A stretch of DNA of 8,777 bases, taken from NCBI GenBank assembly GCA_003242645.1, contig QGVC01000132.1, forward strand, positions 1 through 8,777, in the 5' to 3' direction. Of the stretch, positions 1 to 8,000 are shown piece by piece. This DNA is from Pseudomonadota bacterium. Lineage in GTDB: Bacteria > Pseudomonadota > Alphaproteobacteria > Rhizobiales > Hyphomicrobiaceae. Each line of letters opens with the position of its first letter. The first letter of the stretch is position 1. The notes under the pieces are model-generated. The model saw nothing but the letters and a program-made list of their open reading frames with translations. It made no database searches and had not been told where the DNA came from. The translations under genes and the position numbers were made by a program.

Positions 1-882
1 GGCGCTTCGGTCAACGAGTACGGGATTGAGGTTGTCATCCCGCGGGTCGAAGGAACGCGGTTGGTGGATGCCCACGGCACCCCGTTACCGGAGCAGCCGT
101 CGCTCATCGTGCTGATGATGCAGCAGCGCACGATGGCGCAGATGATCGAGCGGCAACTCACGCATCGCGCGGCCGCGAGGTCGGTCTCTGGCTTAGCGGC
201 CATGCTCGCCCACGAGATCAAGAACCCATTGTCCGGCATTCGGGGAGCGGCGCAGCTGCTGGAGCCGAACCTTAGTCCTTCCGATCGGGCGCTGGCACAA
301 CTCATCTGTGCCGAGACGGATCGCATTCGCAGCCTCGTCGATCGGATGGAGGTGTTCGGGGACGAGCGCCCGCTGGCGAAGGAGCCGGTGAACATCCATG
401 ACGTGCTGGATCACGTCTGGCGTCTCGCATCTGCTGGATTCGGACGCGGTGTCGAATTCGTTCTTCGATTCGATCCGTCGCTGCCACCCGTGCCGGGCAA
501 TCGCGACAAGCTGGTCCAGGCCTTCCTCAACCTGGTGAAGAATGCGGTCGAGGCGATCGAGGAGGGCGGCGAGAGCGGTCGCATCATCCTGACGACGGCA
601 TTCCGCCCCGGCATGCGCCTGTCCGTTCCGGGCAGTGGCTCGCGGGTGAGCCTGCCCTTGATGATCGAGGTGGAGGACAACGGGCCGGGCGTATCCGAGC
701 ACGTCAAGCCTCATCTGTTCGATCCGTTCGTCACGACCAAGCGCAGCGGCACCGGGCTCGGGCTTGCTCTGGTCGCCAAGATCATTGGCGACCACGGTGG
801 CATCATCGAGTGCGAGTCGGAGCCGCGGCGGACGATCTTCCGTGTCCTGCTCCCCATGCAGGACGACCGACCCAAGACCTAG
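1..882 (+). CDS. ntrB: Nitrogen regulation sensor histidine kinase NtrB (GlnL), 5' end outside window
   Basis: Cytoplasmic histidine kinase/phosphatase that phosphorylates NtrC when nitrogen is scarce; in the family the PII protein sets the kinase/phosphatase balance. The frame is open from base 1, so the N-terminal part (about 80-90 residues, most of the PAS sensor) is missing and the start cannot be seen. TTG at 61 lies inside the gene: the codons before it read SVNEY...PR, the end of the PAS region. The DHp histidine is in [13 protein letters not shown] (His codon 211-213). The ATPase domain follows, with the N box ([12 protein letters not shown], near 520-556), G1 (EDNGPGV, near 673-693) and G2 (GTGLGLA, near 748-768). 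All catalytic motifs look intact and no membrane segment is visible. The stop is 16 bases before ntrC, which implies cotranscription. In related genomes a dus-family (nifR3) gene lies upstream; that part is outside this window. Confidence 0.95.
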   Translation, partial: GASVNEYGIEVVIPRVEGTRLVDAHGTPLPEQPSLIVLMMQQRTMAQMIERQLTHRAAARSVSGLAAMLAHEIKNPLSGIRGAAQLLEPNLSPSDRALAQLICAETDRIRSLVDRMEVFGDERPLAKEPVNIHDVLDHVWRLASAGFGRGVEFVLRFDPSLPPVPGNRDKLVQAFLNLVKNAVEAIEEGGESGRIILTTAFRPGMRLSVPGSGSRVSLPLMIEVEDNGPGVSEHVKPHLFDPFVTTKRSGTGLGLALVAKIIGDHGGIIECESEPRRTIFRVLLPMQDDRPKT

Positions 883-898
883 AGAGATGGGCTAACCC

Positions 899-2350
899 AT
901 GGCACGCGGCACGATCCTGATCGCCGACGACGACAGCGCCATTCGGACGGTGCTCAACCAGGCGCTCGCTCGCGCCGGCTACATCCCACGCGCAACGAGC
1001 AATGCGGCAACGCTCTGGCGATGGGTCTCCCAAGGCGAAGGTGACGTCGTCATCACCGACGTCATCATGCCCGACGAGAACGCCTTCGACCTTATTCCGC
1101 GCATCAAAAGGGTGCGGCCGGACCTGCCGATCATCGTCATGAGCGCCCAGAATACGCTGATGACGGCTCTTGCGGCAGCCGAGAAGGGCGCCTTCGAGTA
1201 TTTGCCGAAGCCGTTCGACCTGAACGAGCTGGTGAGCGCTGTCGGGCGTGCGCTGGCCGAACCGAGCCGTAAGGCCATCCGCAGCCTCCCCGATTCAGAA
1301 TCCGAAGAGCTGCCGCTGATCGGCCGCTCGCCCGCGATGCAGGAGATCTACCGCATCATCGCGCGCCTGACCCAGACCGACCTGACGGTGATGATCACGG
1401 GCGAGTCCGGCACGGGCAAAGAGCTGGTCGCGCGCGTTCTGCACGATTATGGCCGGCGGCGCAGCGGGCCGTTCGTGGCGATCAACATGGCCGCGATCCC
1501 GCGCGAGCTGATCGAAAGCGAGCTGTTCGGGCACGAGAAAGGAGCCTTCACGGGCGCGCACACCCGCATGCCAGGCCGGTTCGAGCAGGCGCAGGGCGGA
1601 ACGCTGTTCCTCGATGAGATCGGCGATATGCCGATGGAGGCCCAAACCCGACTGCTCCGTGTGCTGCAGGAGGGCGAGTACACCACCGTGGGCGGACGAG
1701 TCCCCCTGCGCACCGACGTTCGCATCATTGCTGCCACGCACCGGGATCTGAAAAGCCAGATCCAGCAGGGCCTGTTCCGGGAGGACTTGTACTATCGCTT
1801 GAACGTCGTACCGCTGCGGTTGCCTCCGTTGCGTGAGCGGCTGGACGACATCGACGACCTCGTACGTCATTTCCTGCGGCAGGCGGCTCGCGCCGGCTAT
1901 GGCCAGAAAGCTATCGAGCAGGCGGCTCTGGAGCGCTTGAAGCGGCATACCTGGCCAGGAAACGTCCGTGAGCTGGAGAATCTCGTCCGCCGCATCGTCG
2001 CGCTTTATCCGCAGGACACCATCACCGAGGAGATCATCGAGGCGGAGCTGGGCCAGGCACTGACCTCCCGCATTGATGAGCCTCAGGCGACGGACGATGT
2101 TTCGCTGTCAGAGCTCGTCGAGCGCTACCTCGGCCGCTATTTTGCCCGTTACGGAAACGAGCTCCCGCCGCCCGGGCTTTACAACCGAATCATCCGCGAG
2201 GTGGAGCAGCCGCTCATCACTGCGGCGCTGGCTGCAACGCGTGGCAACCAGATCAGGGCGGCAGAGCTGCTCGGTCTCAACCGCAACACGCTGCGTAGCC
2301 GGATCAGGGATCTCAACATCCAGATCTTCAAGACGCCCGGCGCCGCGTGA
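899..2350 (+). CDS. ntrC: Nitrogen regulation response regulator NtrC (GlnG), sigma54 activator
   Basis: Response regulator that, once phosphorylated by NtrB, oligomerises and uses ATP to open sigma54-RNA polymerase promoters of nitrogen-assimilation genes. The 483 residues match the usual family length. The receiver domain (about 5-120) has the acidic pocket D10-D12, phospho-acceptor D54 in TDVIMPD, S82 and K104. The AAA+ domain (about 138-375) has Walker A GESGTGKE (168-175), an intact GAFTGA sigma54-contact loop (215-220), Walker B with D239-E240, and the conserved [11 protein letters not shown] segment. A Fis-type helix-turn-helix lies at about 437-478 ([20 protein letters not shown]). 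The ATG at 899 places the first beta strand (TILIADDD) correctly; a modest purine-rich AGAGAGA (881-887) precedes it and overlaps the ntrB stop, so translational coupling with ntrB is plausible. Every residue needed for a working sigma54 activator is present. Confidence 0.97.
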   Translation: MARGTILIADDDSAIRTVLNQALARAGYIPRATSNAATLWRWVSQGEGDVVITDVIMPDENAFDLIPRIKRVRPDLPIIVMSAQNTLMTALAAAEKGAFEYLPKPFDLNELVSAVGRALAEPSRKAIRSLPDSESEELPLIGRSPAMQEIYRIIARLTQTDLTVMITGESGTGKELVARVLHDYGRRRSGPFVAINMAAIPRELIESELFGHEKGAFTGAHTRMPGRFEQAQGGTLFLDEIGDMPMEAQTRLLRVLQEGEYTTVGGRVPLRTDVRIIAATHRDLKSQIQQGLFREDLYYRLNVVPLRLPPLRERLDDIDDLVRHFLRQAARAGYGQKAIEQAALERLKRHTWPGNVRELENLVRRIVALYPQDTITEEIIEAELGQALTSRIDEPQATDDVSLSELVERYLGRYFARYGNELPPPGLYNRIIREVEQPLITAALAATRGNQIRAAELLGLNRNTLRSRIRDLNIQIFKTPGAA

Positions 2351-2354
2351 TTCA

Positions 2355-2385
2355 CAAGCCGAACACGTAACAGGGGGTTGGCTTG
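2355..2385 (+). terminator. Hairpin just after the ntrC stop; possible weak terminator or 3' mRNA stabiliser
   Basis: CAAGCC (2355-2360) pairs with GGCTTG (2380-2385). The stem continues inward as AAC (2362-2364) with GTT (2377-2379) across one bulged G at 2361, giving nine base pairs around a 12-base loop. It begins four bases after the ntrC stop. No T-run follows, so it does not meet the usual picture of an intrinsic terminator. It may protect the ntrBC mRNA 3' end or be a chance repeat. Confidence 0.35.
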
Positions 2386-2582
2386 ACTCGCCTCTCGGCT
2401 GGGGAGTATCGGTGTTGTCGCGAAAATGTCACAGTTATGGCGCTGATCTGTGGTCGTACTGCCTTCGCTGTGCCATTAGCGTGACCGAATAGCTACGTAC
2501 CAGTGCTGCTGAGGTCTGAACGACCGGCCATCGCGGGGCGGACTGATGCAAATGCGCGACAGGCCGACGAGAGGCGCTGTGA
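2386..2582. other. ntrC-ntrY intergenic region, probable site of ntrY promoter or leader
   Basis: No reading frame here looks coding. The gap is long compared with the 16- and 47-base gaps inside the ntrBC and ntrYX pairs, so ntrYX may have its own promoter. The best -35/-10-like pair I can see is TTGACT (2383-2388) with AGTATC (2405-2410), 16 bases apart; this is a poor match and could be chance. I checked the GG at 2380-2381 for a sigma54 site, but the GC needed ten bases on is absent. Small inverted repeats (GGTC...GACC around CGCT...AGCG near 2451-2485) are too short to interpret. Confidence 0.3.
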
Positions 2583-4859
2583 ATGACGTCCACAGGTCCG
2601 GATAGGTCGAACACCGCCATTGTGGACGGGGAGCGGCTGCCGTTCCCGGAGGCGAACCCGCTCGCCTTTTGGATTGGCCTCGTCGTCGTCATCCTGTCGC
2701 TCGTTTCGGGGTTCGCGACCTATCTCATCCTGACCGGGCTGACGCCGATCGTGCCTCGGGACGAGGTCGTCCTGACGGTGCTGTTCATCAACGTCGTCCT
2801 GATCGTGGCGATGTTTGCCGTCATCGGCTGGCAAGCCATCGGGCTGGCCAAGGCGTGGCGGGACAAGGAGGCCGGGGCCAGGCTTCATGTCCGCATCGTC
2901 GGGCTCTTCAGCATCATCGCAGCCCTGCCAGCTATTCTGCTTGCGATCGGCGCGACGACGACGTTCTCGCGCTCTCTGGACAACTGGTTCTCGACGCGCA
3001 CGCGCCAGATCATCGCCAACTCTCTCGACGTGGCCAATGCCTACCTCGAGGAGCATGGCCAGGTCATCCGCACCGACATCGTCAACATGGCGAAAGATTT
3101 GGACGATGCGGGCGACACACTCCGAAATGATCCTGAGCAGTTCCGCACCCAGCTGATTGCCCAGGCGGGCTTACGCGATCTGCCAGCGGCTTATGTCATC
3201 GATGCGCAGGGACGGCCGATCATCAGCGCCATCGAGGACCCGCGTCTCCCTTACGTTCCCCCGCCGGCTCATGTGATTGCTCAGGCGGAGGCGGGGCAGG
3301 TGCCGCTGCTTATGCCGTCCAATAGCTACCGCGTGGCGGCGGTCACCAAACTCAACGCCTATCCGGGCTCCTACCTTTACGTTTTGCGGGGTGTCAGCCC
3401 CAAGGTGATGGGGCACTTGCGGCAAACGCAGGCCGGCGTGGCCGAGTACGAGGAGCTGCGCAAGCGGCGCGGCGGGCTCAAGGTCGCGCACGCCCTCATG
3501 TACTTCATGATCTCGATGACGGCGCTGCTGGCGGCGATCTGGGTAGGCCTGTGGTTCGCCGGCCGCATCGTGGCACCGATCCGGCGACTGATTGCGGCAG
3601 CGCAAGAGGTGTCGCGCGGCAATCTCGGTGTGAGGCTGCCGATCCGGCGTGGCGAGGGCGATCTCCGGCGCCTTTCGGAAACCTTCAATACGATGACGGC
3701 GGAGCTGAAGACACAGCGCGACGCGCTCGTCTCGGCCAATCAGCAGCTCCTCGAACGGCGCCGGTTTATCGAGGCGGTGCTGACGGGGGTGTCGGCAGGA
3801 GTTTTGGGGCTCGACCGTGAACGGCGCATACGGCTGGCCAACCGCTCAGCGGAAAACTTGCTCGGTGCGAGCGCTGATGAGCTTATCGGCCGCCAGCTGG
3901 AGGAAGCAGTGCCTGAAATCGGGGCTCTTCTTACCAAGCCAGAGTCCGAGCGGATGGCCTATCGTCTTCAGCATCAGGTGAAGCTGATCAACAAGAACGG
4001 TGACGAGCGGATCTTTGCCGTGCGCTTCACGCGCGAGGCCGAGAGCGGCGAGGAGCAAGGCACGGTTGTGACTTTCGACGACATCACCGAGCTTGTTTCA
4101 GCTCAGCGAACGTCAGCGTGGGCCGATGTTGCCCGGCGTATCGCACACGAGATCAAAAATCCGCTCACCCCGATCATTCTTTCGGCGGAGCGCATTCGCC
4201 GCAAGTACGGCAAAGTGATCACGGAGGATCGGGAAACCTTCGACAGGCTCACAGCCACCATCGAGCGGCAGGCGGGCGACATCAAGAGCATGGTGGATGA
4301 GTTCGCCGCATTCGCGCGCGTGCCGAAGCCCGTCATGGAGCCAATCGACTTGCGCGACGTCGTTCAGGAGCCGGTCATTCTCTTCCGCGAAAGCCACCCC
4401 GCCATCACGTACGATCTCATTCTCCCAGAAGAGCCAGTGGTGGGTCTGTTCGACCGTAGGCTGATCACACAAGCCGTGACGAATCTTGTAAAAAACGCCA
4501 CCGAAGCCGTCGAGCAGGCCGCTGAAGAAGCCGAATCCGGCTGGTCAGGACACATCGAGGCGATCCTGCGGGTCGCCGACGGTCAGGTCATGATCGAGCT
4601 TATCGACAACGGCGTAGGCCTGCCGAAGCAGAACCGTTCACGCCTGCTCGAGCCCTACGTGACCACCAAGGGGACCAAGGGCACTGGGCTCGGTCTGGCG
4701 ATCGTGCAGAAGATCGTCGAGCAGCACAACGGCATGCTGACCCTGGAGGACGCGCCACCAGGGCCGAACCGCAGCCGCGGTGCGCTCGTCCGTATCACGC
4801 TTCCTGTTCACAACGAGTCCACCACCAAGACCGATGTCAAGCCCGAGGCAGCCGAATAG
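2583..4859 (+). CDS. ntrY: Membrane sensor histidine kinase NtrY
   Basis: Sensor kinase of the NtrY/NtrX pair, associated in alphaproteobacteria with nitrate use, nitrogen fixation, redox or oxygen response and cell-envelope traits; its signal is not settled. The 758 residues match the family. Three hydrophobic segments (about 27-51, 62-84, 103-124) are followed by a probable periplasmic region (about 125-300) and a fourth membrane segment (about 303-328). A HAMP domain (about 328-380), a PAS domain (about 393-505), a DHp domain with H522 in [14 protein letters not shown], and the ATPase domain come next: N box TNLVKNATEAV (633-643), G1 IDNGVGLP (674-681) and G2 GTGLGLAIV (700-708). The start at 2583 is supported by GAGAGG (2569-2574) eight bases upstream and leaves a short cytoplasmic N-terminus before the first membrane helix. 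Probably one transcript with ntrX, 47 bases downstream. Nothing appears broken. Confidence 0.96.
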   Translation: MTSTGPDRSNTAIVDGERLPFPEANPLAFWIGLVVVILSLVSGFATYLILTGLTPIVPRDEVVLTVLFINVVLIVAMFAVIGWQAIGLAKAWRDKEAGARLHVRIVGLFSIIAALPAILLAIGATTTFSRSLDNWFSTRTRQIIANSLDVANAYLEEHGQVIRTDIVNMAKDLDDAGDTLRNDPEQFRTQLIAQAGLRDLPAAYVIDAQGRPIISAIEDPRLPYVPPPAHVIAQAEAGQVPLLMPSNSYRVAAVTKLNAYPGSYLYVLRGVSPKVMGHLRQTQAGVAEYEELRKRRGGLKVAHALMYFMISMTALLAAIWVGLWFAGRIVAPIRRLIAAAQEVSRGNLGVRLPIRRGEGDLRRLSETFNTMTAELKTQRDALVSANQQLLERRRFIEAVLTGVSAGVLGLDRERRIRLANRSAENLLGASADELIGRQLEEAVPEIGALLTKPESERMAYRLQHQVKLINKNGDERIFAVRFTREAESGEEQGTVVTFDDITELVSAQRTSAWADVARRIAHEIKNPLTPIILSAERIRRKYGKVITEDRETFDRLTATIERQAGDIKSMVDEFAAFARVPKPVMEPIDLRDVVQEPVILFRESHPAITYDLILPEEPVVGLFDRRLITQAVTNLVKNATEAVEQAAEEAESGWSGHIEAILRVADGQVMIELIDNGVGLPKQNRSRLLEPYVTTKGTKGTGLGLAIVQKIVEQHNGMLTLEDAPPGPNRSRGALVRITLPVHNESTTKTDVKPEAAE

Positions 4860-4893
4860 GCCCGCATCGGCGAGACATCCAGTTCGCCAAGGG

Positions 4894-4900
4894 AAGGGAG
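4894..4900 (+). promoter_or_regulatory. Strong ribosome-binding site of ntrX
   Basis: AAGGGAG lies six bases before the ATG at 4907 and fixes that start. It is the best Shine-Dalgarno sequence in the window, suggesting that NtrX is translated independently of ntrY. A GTG at 4900 overlapping the site is in another frame and is not a candidate. Confidence 0.75.
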
Positions 4901-4906
4901 TGACCG

Positions 4907-6307
4907 ATGGCGTCTGACATCCTGGTTGTCGACGATGAAGCCGACATCCGCGAGCTCATCTCAGGGATCCTCGAGGATGAAGGGCATCGCTGCCGGTTGG
5001 CACGCGACAGCGACGAGGCGCTGCGGGCGATCGAGGAGCGGCGGCCCCACCTCGTCATCCTCGACATTTGGCTGCAGGGCAGCCGGCTCGATGGGCTGGA
5101 GGTGCTATCGATCATCAAGAGGGCGCATCCCGATTTGCCGGTGATCATCATTTCCGGCCACGGCAACATCGAGACGGCGGTGACTGCCATCAAGCGGGGC
5201 GCCTACGACTACATCGAGAAACCCTTCAAGGCTGACCGGCTGATCCTGGTCACCATGCGGGCCCTCGAGGCCTACAACCTGCGCCGCGAGGTCAAGCACT
5301 TGAGGGAGCGGTCCGTCCTCAGCACCGAGATGATCGGCCGCTCGTCGGTGATGAATCAGCTACGCAATCAAATCGAGCGCGTAGCGCCGACCAACAGCCG
5401 CGTTCTGATCCGAGGCCCGTCCGGCTCCGGTAAGGAGCTTGCCGCCCGCGTTCTGCATTCCAAGTCGAACCGCGCAGACGGGCCATTCGTCGTGCTCAAC
5501 GCTGCGGCGATGGTCCCCGACCGTGTCGAGGAGGAGCTGTTCGGCATCGAGGACCGGACTGGCGGGCCTCGCAAGGTGGGTGCATTGGAGGAAGCCCACG
5601 GCGGCACGCTCTACATCGACGAGGTCGCGGACATGCCGCTGGAGACGCAGGGCAAGGTCCTGCGCGTTCTGGTCGAGCAAAAGTTCCTGCGCCTCGGCGG
5701 CACCCAGAAGGTCGCCGTCGATGTCCGTATCATCTCCTCCACTGGCCGCGATCTCGAGCGCGAGATGGCCGAGGGCCGCTTCCGCGAGGACCTCTATCAC
5801 CGCCTCAATGTGGTCCCGCTGCGAGTGCCGAGTCTCGCGGAGCGCCGCGACGACATCCCCGAGCTCGTCAACTATTTTGTCCAGCAAATCGCGCAGAGCT
5901 CGGGCCTTCCGCCGCGCAAGATCGGAGACGATGCCATGGCCGTCCTTCAGACCCACGATTGGCCGGGCAATGTGCGCGAATTGAGAAACAATATCGAGCG
6001 CCTGATGATTCTCGCCGGCGGCGATCCGGACGCGGTGATCACGGCCGACATGCTGCCGGAGGAGATCGGCTCCAACGTGCCGCTGCCCGTGAACGGAGGC
6101 GCGGAGCATCTGATGTCGCTGCCGCTGCGCGAGGCGCGCGAGATCTTCGAGCGCGAGTACCTGCTCGCCCAGATCAACCGGTTCGGCGGCAATATTTCAC
6201 GAACAGCCGAGTTCGTCGGCATGGAGCGCTCTGCGTTGCATCGTAAGCTGAGGGCGCTCGGCGTGACTTCCGACCATCGTTCAGGTATGGCGGTTGGGCA
6301 CTCCTAG
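4907..6307 (+). CDS. ntrX: Response regulator NtrX, NtrC-like but lacking the GAFTGA motif
   Basis: Partner of NtrY. The receiver domain (about 4-120) has D9-D10, phospho-acceptor D53 (LVILDIW), S83 and K105. The AAA+ domain (about 142-385) has Walker A GPSGSGKE (170-177) and Walker B YIDE (D238-E239). However, the segment between ELFG and GGTLYIDE is 18 residues, against 21 in NtrC of this window, and contains no GAFTGA. That loop contacts sigma54, so this NtrX is not expected to activate sigma54 promoters and probably controls transcription in another way, as described for alphaproteobacterial NtrX. A Fis-type helix-turn-helix lies at about 417-452 (GNISRTAEFVGMERSALHRK). The ATG at 4907 is set by a strong Shine-Dalgarno AAGGGAG (4894-4900), six bases upstream. 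Length (466) is close to the family norm. Confidence 0.96.
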   Translation: MASDILVVDDEADIRELISGILEDEGHRCRLARDSDEALRAIEERRPHLVILDIWLQGSRLDGLEVLSIIKRAHPDLPVIIISGHGNIETAVTAIKRGAYDYIEKPFKADRLILVTMRALEAYNLRREVKHLRERSVLSTEMIGRSSVMNQLRNQIERVAPTNSRVLIRGPSGSGKELAARVLHSKSNRADGPFVVLNAAAMVPDRVEEELFGIEDRTGGPRKVGALEEAHGGTLYIDEVADMPLETQGKVLRVLVEQKFLRLGGTQKVAVDVRIISSTGRDLEREMAEGRFREDLYHRLNVVPLRVPSLAERRDDIPELVNYFVQQIAQSSGLPPRKIGDDAMAVLQTHDWPGNVRELRNNIERLMILAGGDPDAVITADMLPEEIGSNVPLPVNGGAEHLMSLPLREAREIFEREYLLAQINRFGGNISRTAEFVGMERSALHRKLRALGVTSDHRSGMAVGHS

Positions 6308-6308
6308 A

Positions 6309-6389
6309 GCCAAAACCTGAAGCGTCTGCGCGCGTTTTTGATGCAATCAAGGCTGGGCGAGCGTATTGCTCGCCCGCATGTGTTTTGGC
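6309..6389 (+). repeat. Nested inverted-repeat element between ntrX and trkA
   Basis: An outer pair of perfect 8-base arms, GCCAAAAC (6309-6316) and GTTTTGGC (6382-6389), encloses two hairpins. One is TTGAT-gca-ATCAA (6338-6350), extendable by two G-T pairs. The other is a perfect 8-bp GC-rich stem, GGGCGAGC-gtatt-GCTCGCCC (6355-6375). Together they could fold as a branched structure. It starts two bases after the ntrX stop and ends 25 bases before trkA. T residues at 6383-6386 lie seven bases beyond the GC-rich stem, so terminator function is possible but not typical. Other readings are an mRNA leader structure for trkA or a dispersed palindromic repeat; no second copy is seen in the window. 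Confidence 0.5.
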
Positions 6390-6414
6390 CCGCATTTGAC
6401 GAGGCGCGATCGGC

Positions 6415-7791
6415 ATGAAGGTCATCATCTGCGGCGCAGGGCAGGTTGGTTTCGGCATCGCGGAGCAGCTCGCGGCAGAGGGCAACGACGTCTCCGTAGT
6501 GGACATCAATCCTGCTCTCGTGCAGCGCGCGAACGATGTTCTCGAGGTCCGCGCCACCCTGGGTAACGGTGCTCATCCCGACGTGCTGGAGCGCGCCGGA
6601 GCCAGCGAAGCCGATATGCTGATCGCCGTCACGCAGGCGGACGAGGTGAACATGGTCGCCTGCCAAGTGGCGCACACTCTGTTCGACATACCGACAAAAA
6701 TCGCCCGCGTACGGGCCCAGAGCTATCTCTCGAAGAACTACTCGGTCCTGTTCTCGCGGAACTGCCTGGCTGTCGATCTGGCAATCTCGCCAGAGATCGA
6801 GGTGGGCAACACGGTTCTGCGCCGGCTTCAGCTTCCTGGCGCCTTCGAGACGCTGAGTTTTGCAGACGGCAAGGTGTTGGCCGTCGGCATCTCCTGCGGA
6901 GATGAGTGTCCGGTTGTCTCGACCCCTATTCGCCAGCTTACTGAACTGTTCCCTGATCTTTCGGCGATTATCGTGGCTGTCGTACGGAAGGGGGAGCTGT
7001 TCGTCCCTCACCACGACCAGCAGCTCGAGGCCGGCGATGACGTTTACGTGGTAGCACCGGCCGACCAGATTGCGCGCACCCTCAAGATTTTTGGTCACGA
7101 GGAGCCGGTCCCACGGCGTGTGATCATCGCCGGTGGCGGCAACATCGGCCTTTACGTGGCCCGCGCCATGGAGGCGCGTGAGCCAGTGGTGCGCGCCAAG
7201 GTGATCGAGGCCGACAGGGCCCGCGCGATCGAAATTTCCGAAGAGCTGAGCCGCACGGTCGTCCTGCACGGCAGCGCGCTATCCGAGGAGCTGCTGCGCG
7301 AAGCTGAGGTGCAATCAGCCGACATGATGGTGGCGGTCACCAACGACGAGCAGGTCAACATCCTGACGTCTGTCTTGGCAAAGCATCTCGGCTGCAAGCG
7401 CACCCTTTGCCTCATCAACTCTGCCGGCTACGCGACGATGGTCCGCTCCTTGGGCATCGACGCGCAGCTCAATCCGCGCGCGATCACCATGTCGCAGATC
7501 CTGCAATTCGTGCGACGCGGGCGCATCCGCAGTGTGCATTCAATTCAGAACGGCGCAGGCGAGCTCATCGAGGCCGAGGCAATCGAGACGGCACCGGTCA
7601 TCGGCAAGGCCATCAGAGACCTCGATATCTCAGAAGGTGTGCGGTTCGGTGCCATCGTGCGAAACGGCCAGGTGTTCGCTCCGACCGGCAGCACTGAGCT
7701 GGAGCCCAAGGACAGGGCGATCCTTTTTGTGCGCTCCGATCATATCCGCCAGGTGGAGCAACTCTTTCGGGTGAGTCCCGAGTATTTTTGA
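6415..7791 (+). CDS. trkA: Trk potassium uptake regulatory subunit TrkA
   Basis: Peripheral cytoplasmic, nucleotide-binding subunit that gates the TrkH/TrkG potassium channel; the channel gene is not in this window. The 458 residues equal the usual length of two tandem RCK modules. The first Rossmann fold begins at residue 3 (VIICGAGQVGFG, glycines 7, 9 and 12) with the nucleotide-ribose acidic residue D30; its RCK-C half spans about 130-228. The second fold begins at about 236 (VIIAGGGNIG, glycines 240-242 and 245) with acidic E265, and its RCK-C half spans about 370-455. Both dinucleotide motifs look intact. The ATG at 6415 starts directly at the first beta strand, with ACGAGG (6399-6404) ten bases upstream. 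It may be read through from ntrX or depend on the structured region before it; I see no clear promoter in the 107-bp gap. Confidence 0.96.
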   Translation: MKVIICGAGQVGFGIAEQLAAEGNDVSVVDINPALVQRANDVLEVRATLGNGAHPDVLERAGASEADMLIAVTQADEVNMVACQVAHTLFDIPTKIARVRAQSYLSKNYSVLFSRNCLAVDLAISPEIEVGNTVLRRLQLPGAFETLSFADGKVLAVGISCGDECPVVSTPIRQLTELFPDLSAIIVAVVRKGELFVPHHDQQLEAGDDVYVVAPADQIARTLKIFGHEEPVPRRVIIAGGGNIGLYVARAMEAREPVVRAKVIEADRARAIEISEELSRTVVLHGSALSEELLREAEVQSADMMVAVTNDEQVNILTSVLAKHLGCKRTLCLINSAGYATMVRSLGIDAQLNPRAITMSQILQFVRRGRIRSVHSIQNGAGELIEAEAIETAPVIGKAIRDLDISEGVRFGAIVRNGQVFAPTGSTELEPKDRAILFVRSDHIRQVEQLFRVSPEYF

Positions 7792-8000
7792 AGATCCACG
7801 CTAGGAGAAGCCGTTGCACTCCGTGCCGCAACTGCTAAAACGCACTCTCAGTGCATGCTTCGCGCGCCGTAAAGCACATGAACGTCAATCCGCCGGTTCA
7901 TCCGAGTGCTGATTCCGGCGAGACTGTCGAGTAAGTTGCTTTGGGGTGGTCGGGACCGCCGCCCTCACATAACACCGAACAAGAAAACGGATAAGAAGAA
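7792..8000. other. trkA-hfq intergenic region with small dyads, probable hfq promoter/leader
   Basis: I see no convincing gene in these 209 bases. Visible elements are GTTGC (7813-7817) facing GCAAC (7828-7832), with a competing GCAC-tcc-GTGC inside (7816-7826); GCACT-ctc-AGTGC (7842-7854), a 5-bp stem; and a GC-rich six-pair hairpin with one G-T pair and a CGGG loop (7945-7960), about 40 bases before hfq. None is followed by a T-run. TTGCAC (7815-7820) and TAAAAC (7836-7841), 15 bases apart, are a weak promoter-like pair. The length suggests that hfq has its own promoter here, but the sequence does not pinpoint it. Confidence 0.3.

Noticed and set aside
1295..1948. 217-codon minus-strand open frame opposite ntrC
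   Set aside because: Lies wholly within the AAA+ coding region of ntrC and has no family features of its own.
2378..2393. Sigma54 promoter before ntrY
   Set aside because: The GG at 2380-2381 resembles a -24 element, but the position of the -12 GC is occupied by CT.
2073..2492. Plus-strand frame running from the end of ntrC into the ntrC-ntrY gap
   Set aside because: Its first two thirds are an out-of-frame reading of the ntrC DNA-binding domain, and the rest is composition-driven (S, R and C rich) with no motif.
5360..6109. 249-codon minus-strand open frame opposite ntrX
   Set aside because: A shadow of ntrX, whose domains and motifs are complete on the plus strand; no independent motif or ribosome-binding site was seen.
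6304..7269. 321-codon open frame on the minus strand opposite trkA
   Set aside because: It overlies the intact trkA gene. It reads as a low-complexity mix rich in R, D, H and A with no recognisable domain, typical of antisense frames in G/C-rich genes.
7842..7854. NtrC-binding site upstream of hfq
   Set aside because: GCAC and GTGC are separated by five bases; the known NtrC box has seven between these cores.
7842..7909. CIRCE (HrcA operator) upstream of hfq
   Set aside because: The GCACTC and GAGTGC halves are present but 56 bases apart, not nine, and the flanking TTA/TAA bases are missing.
7878..7934. 18-codon ATG frame between trkA and hfq
   Set aside because: No ribosome-binding sequence before it and nothing recognisable in the peptide; a frame this short is expected by chance.
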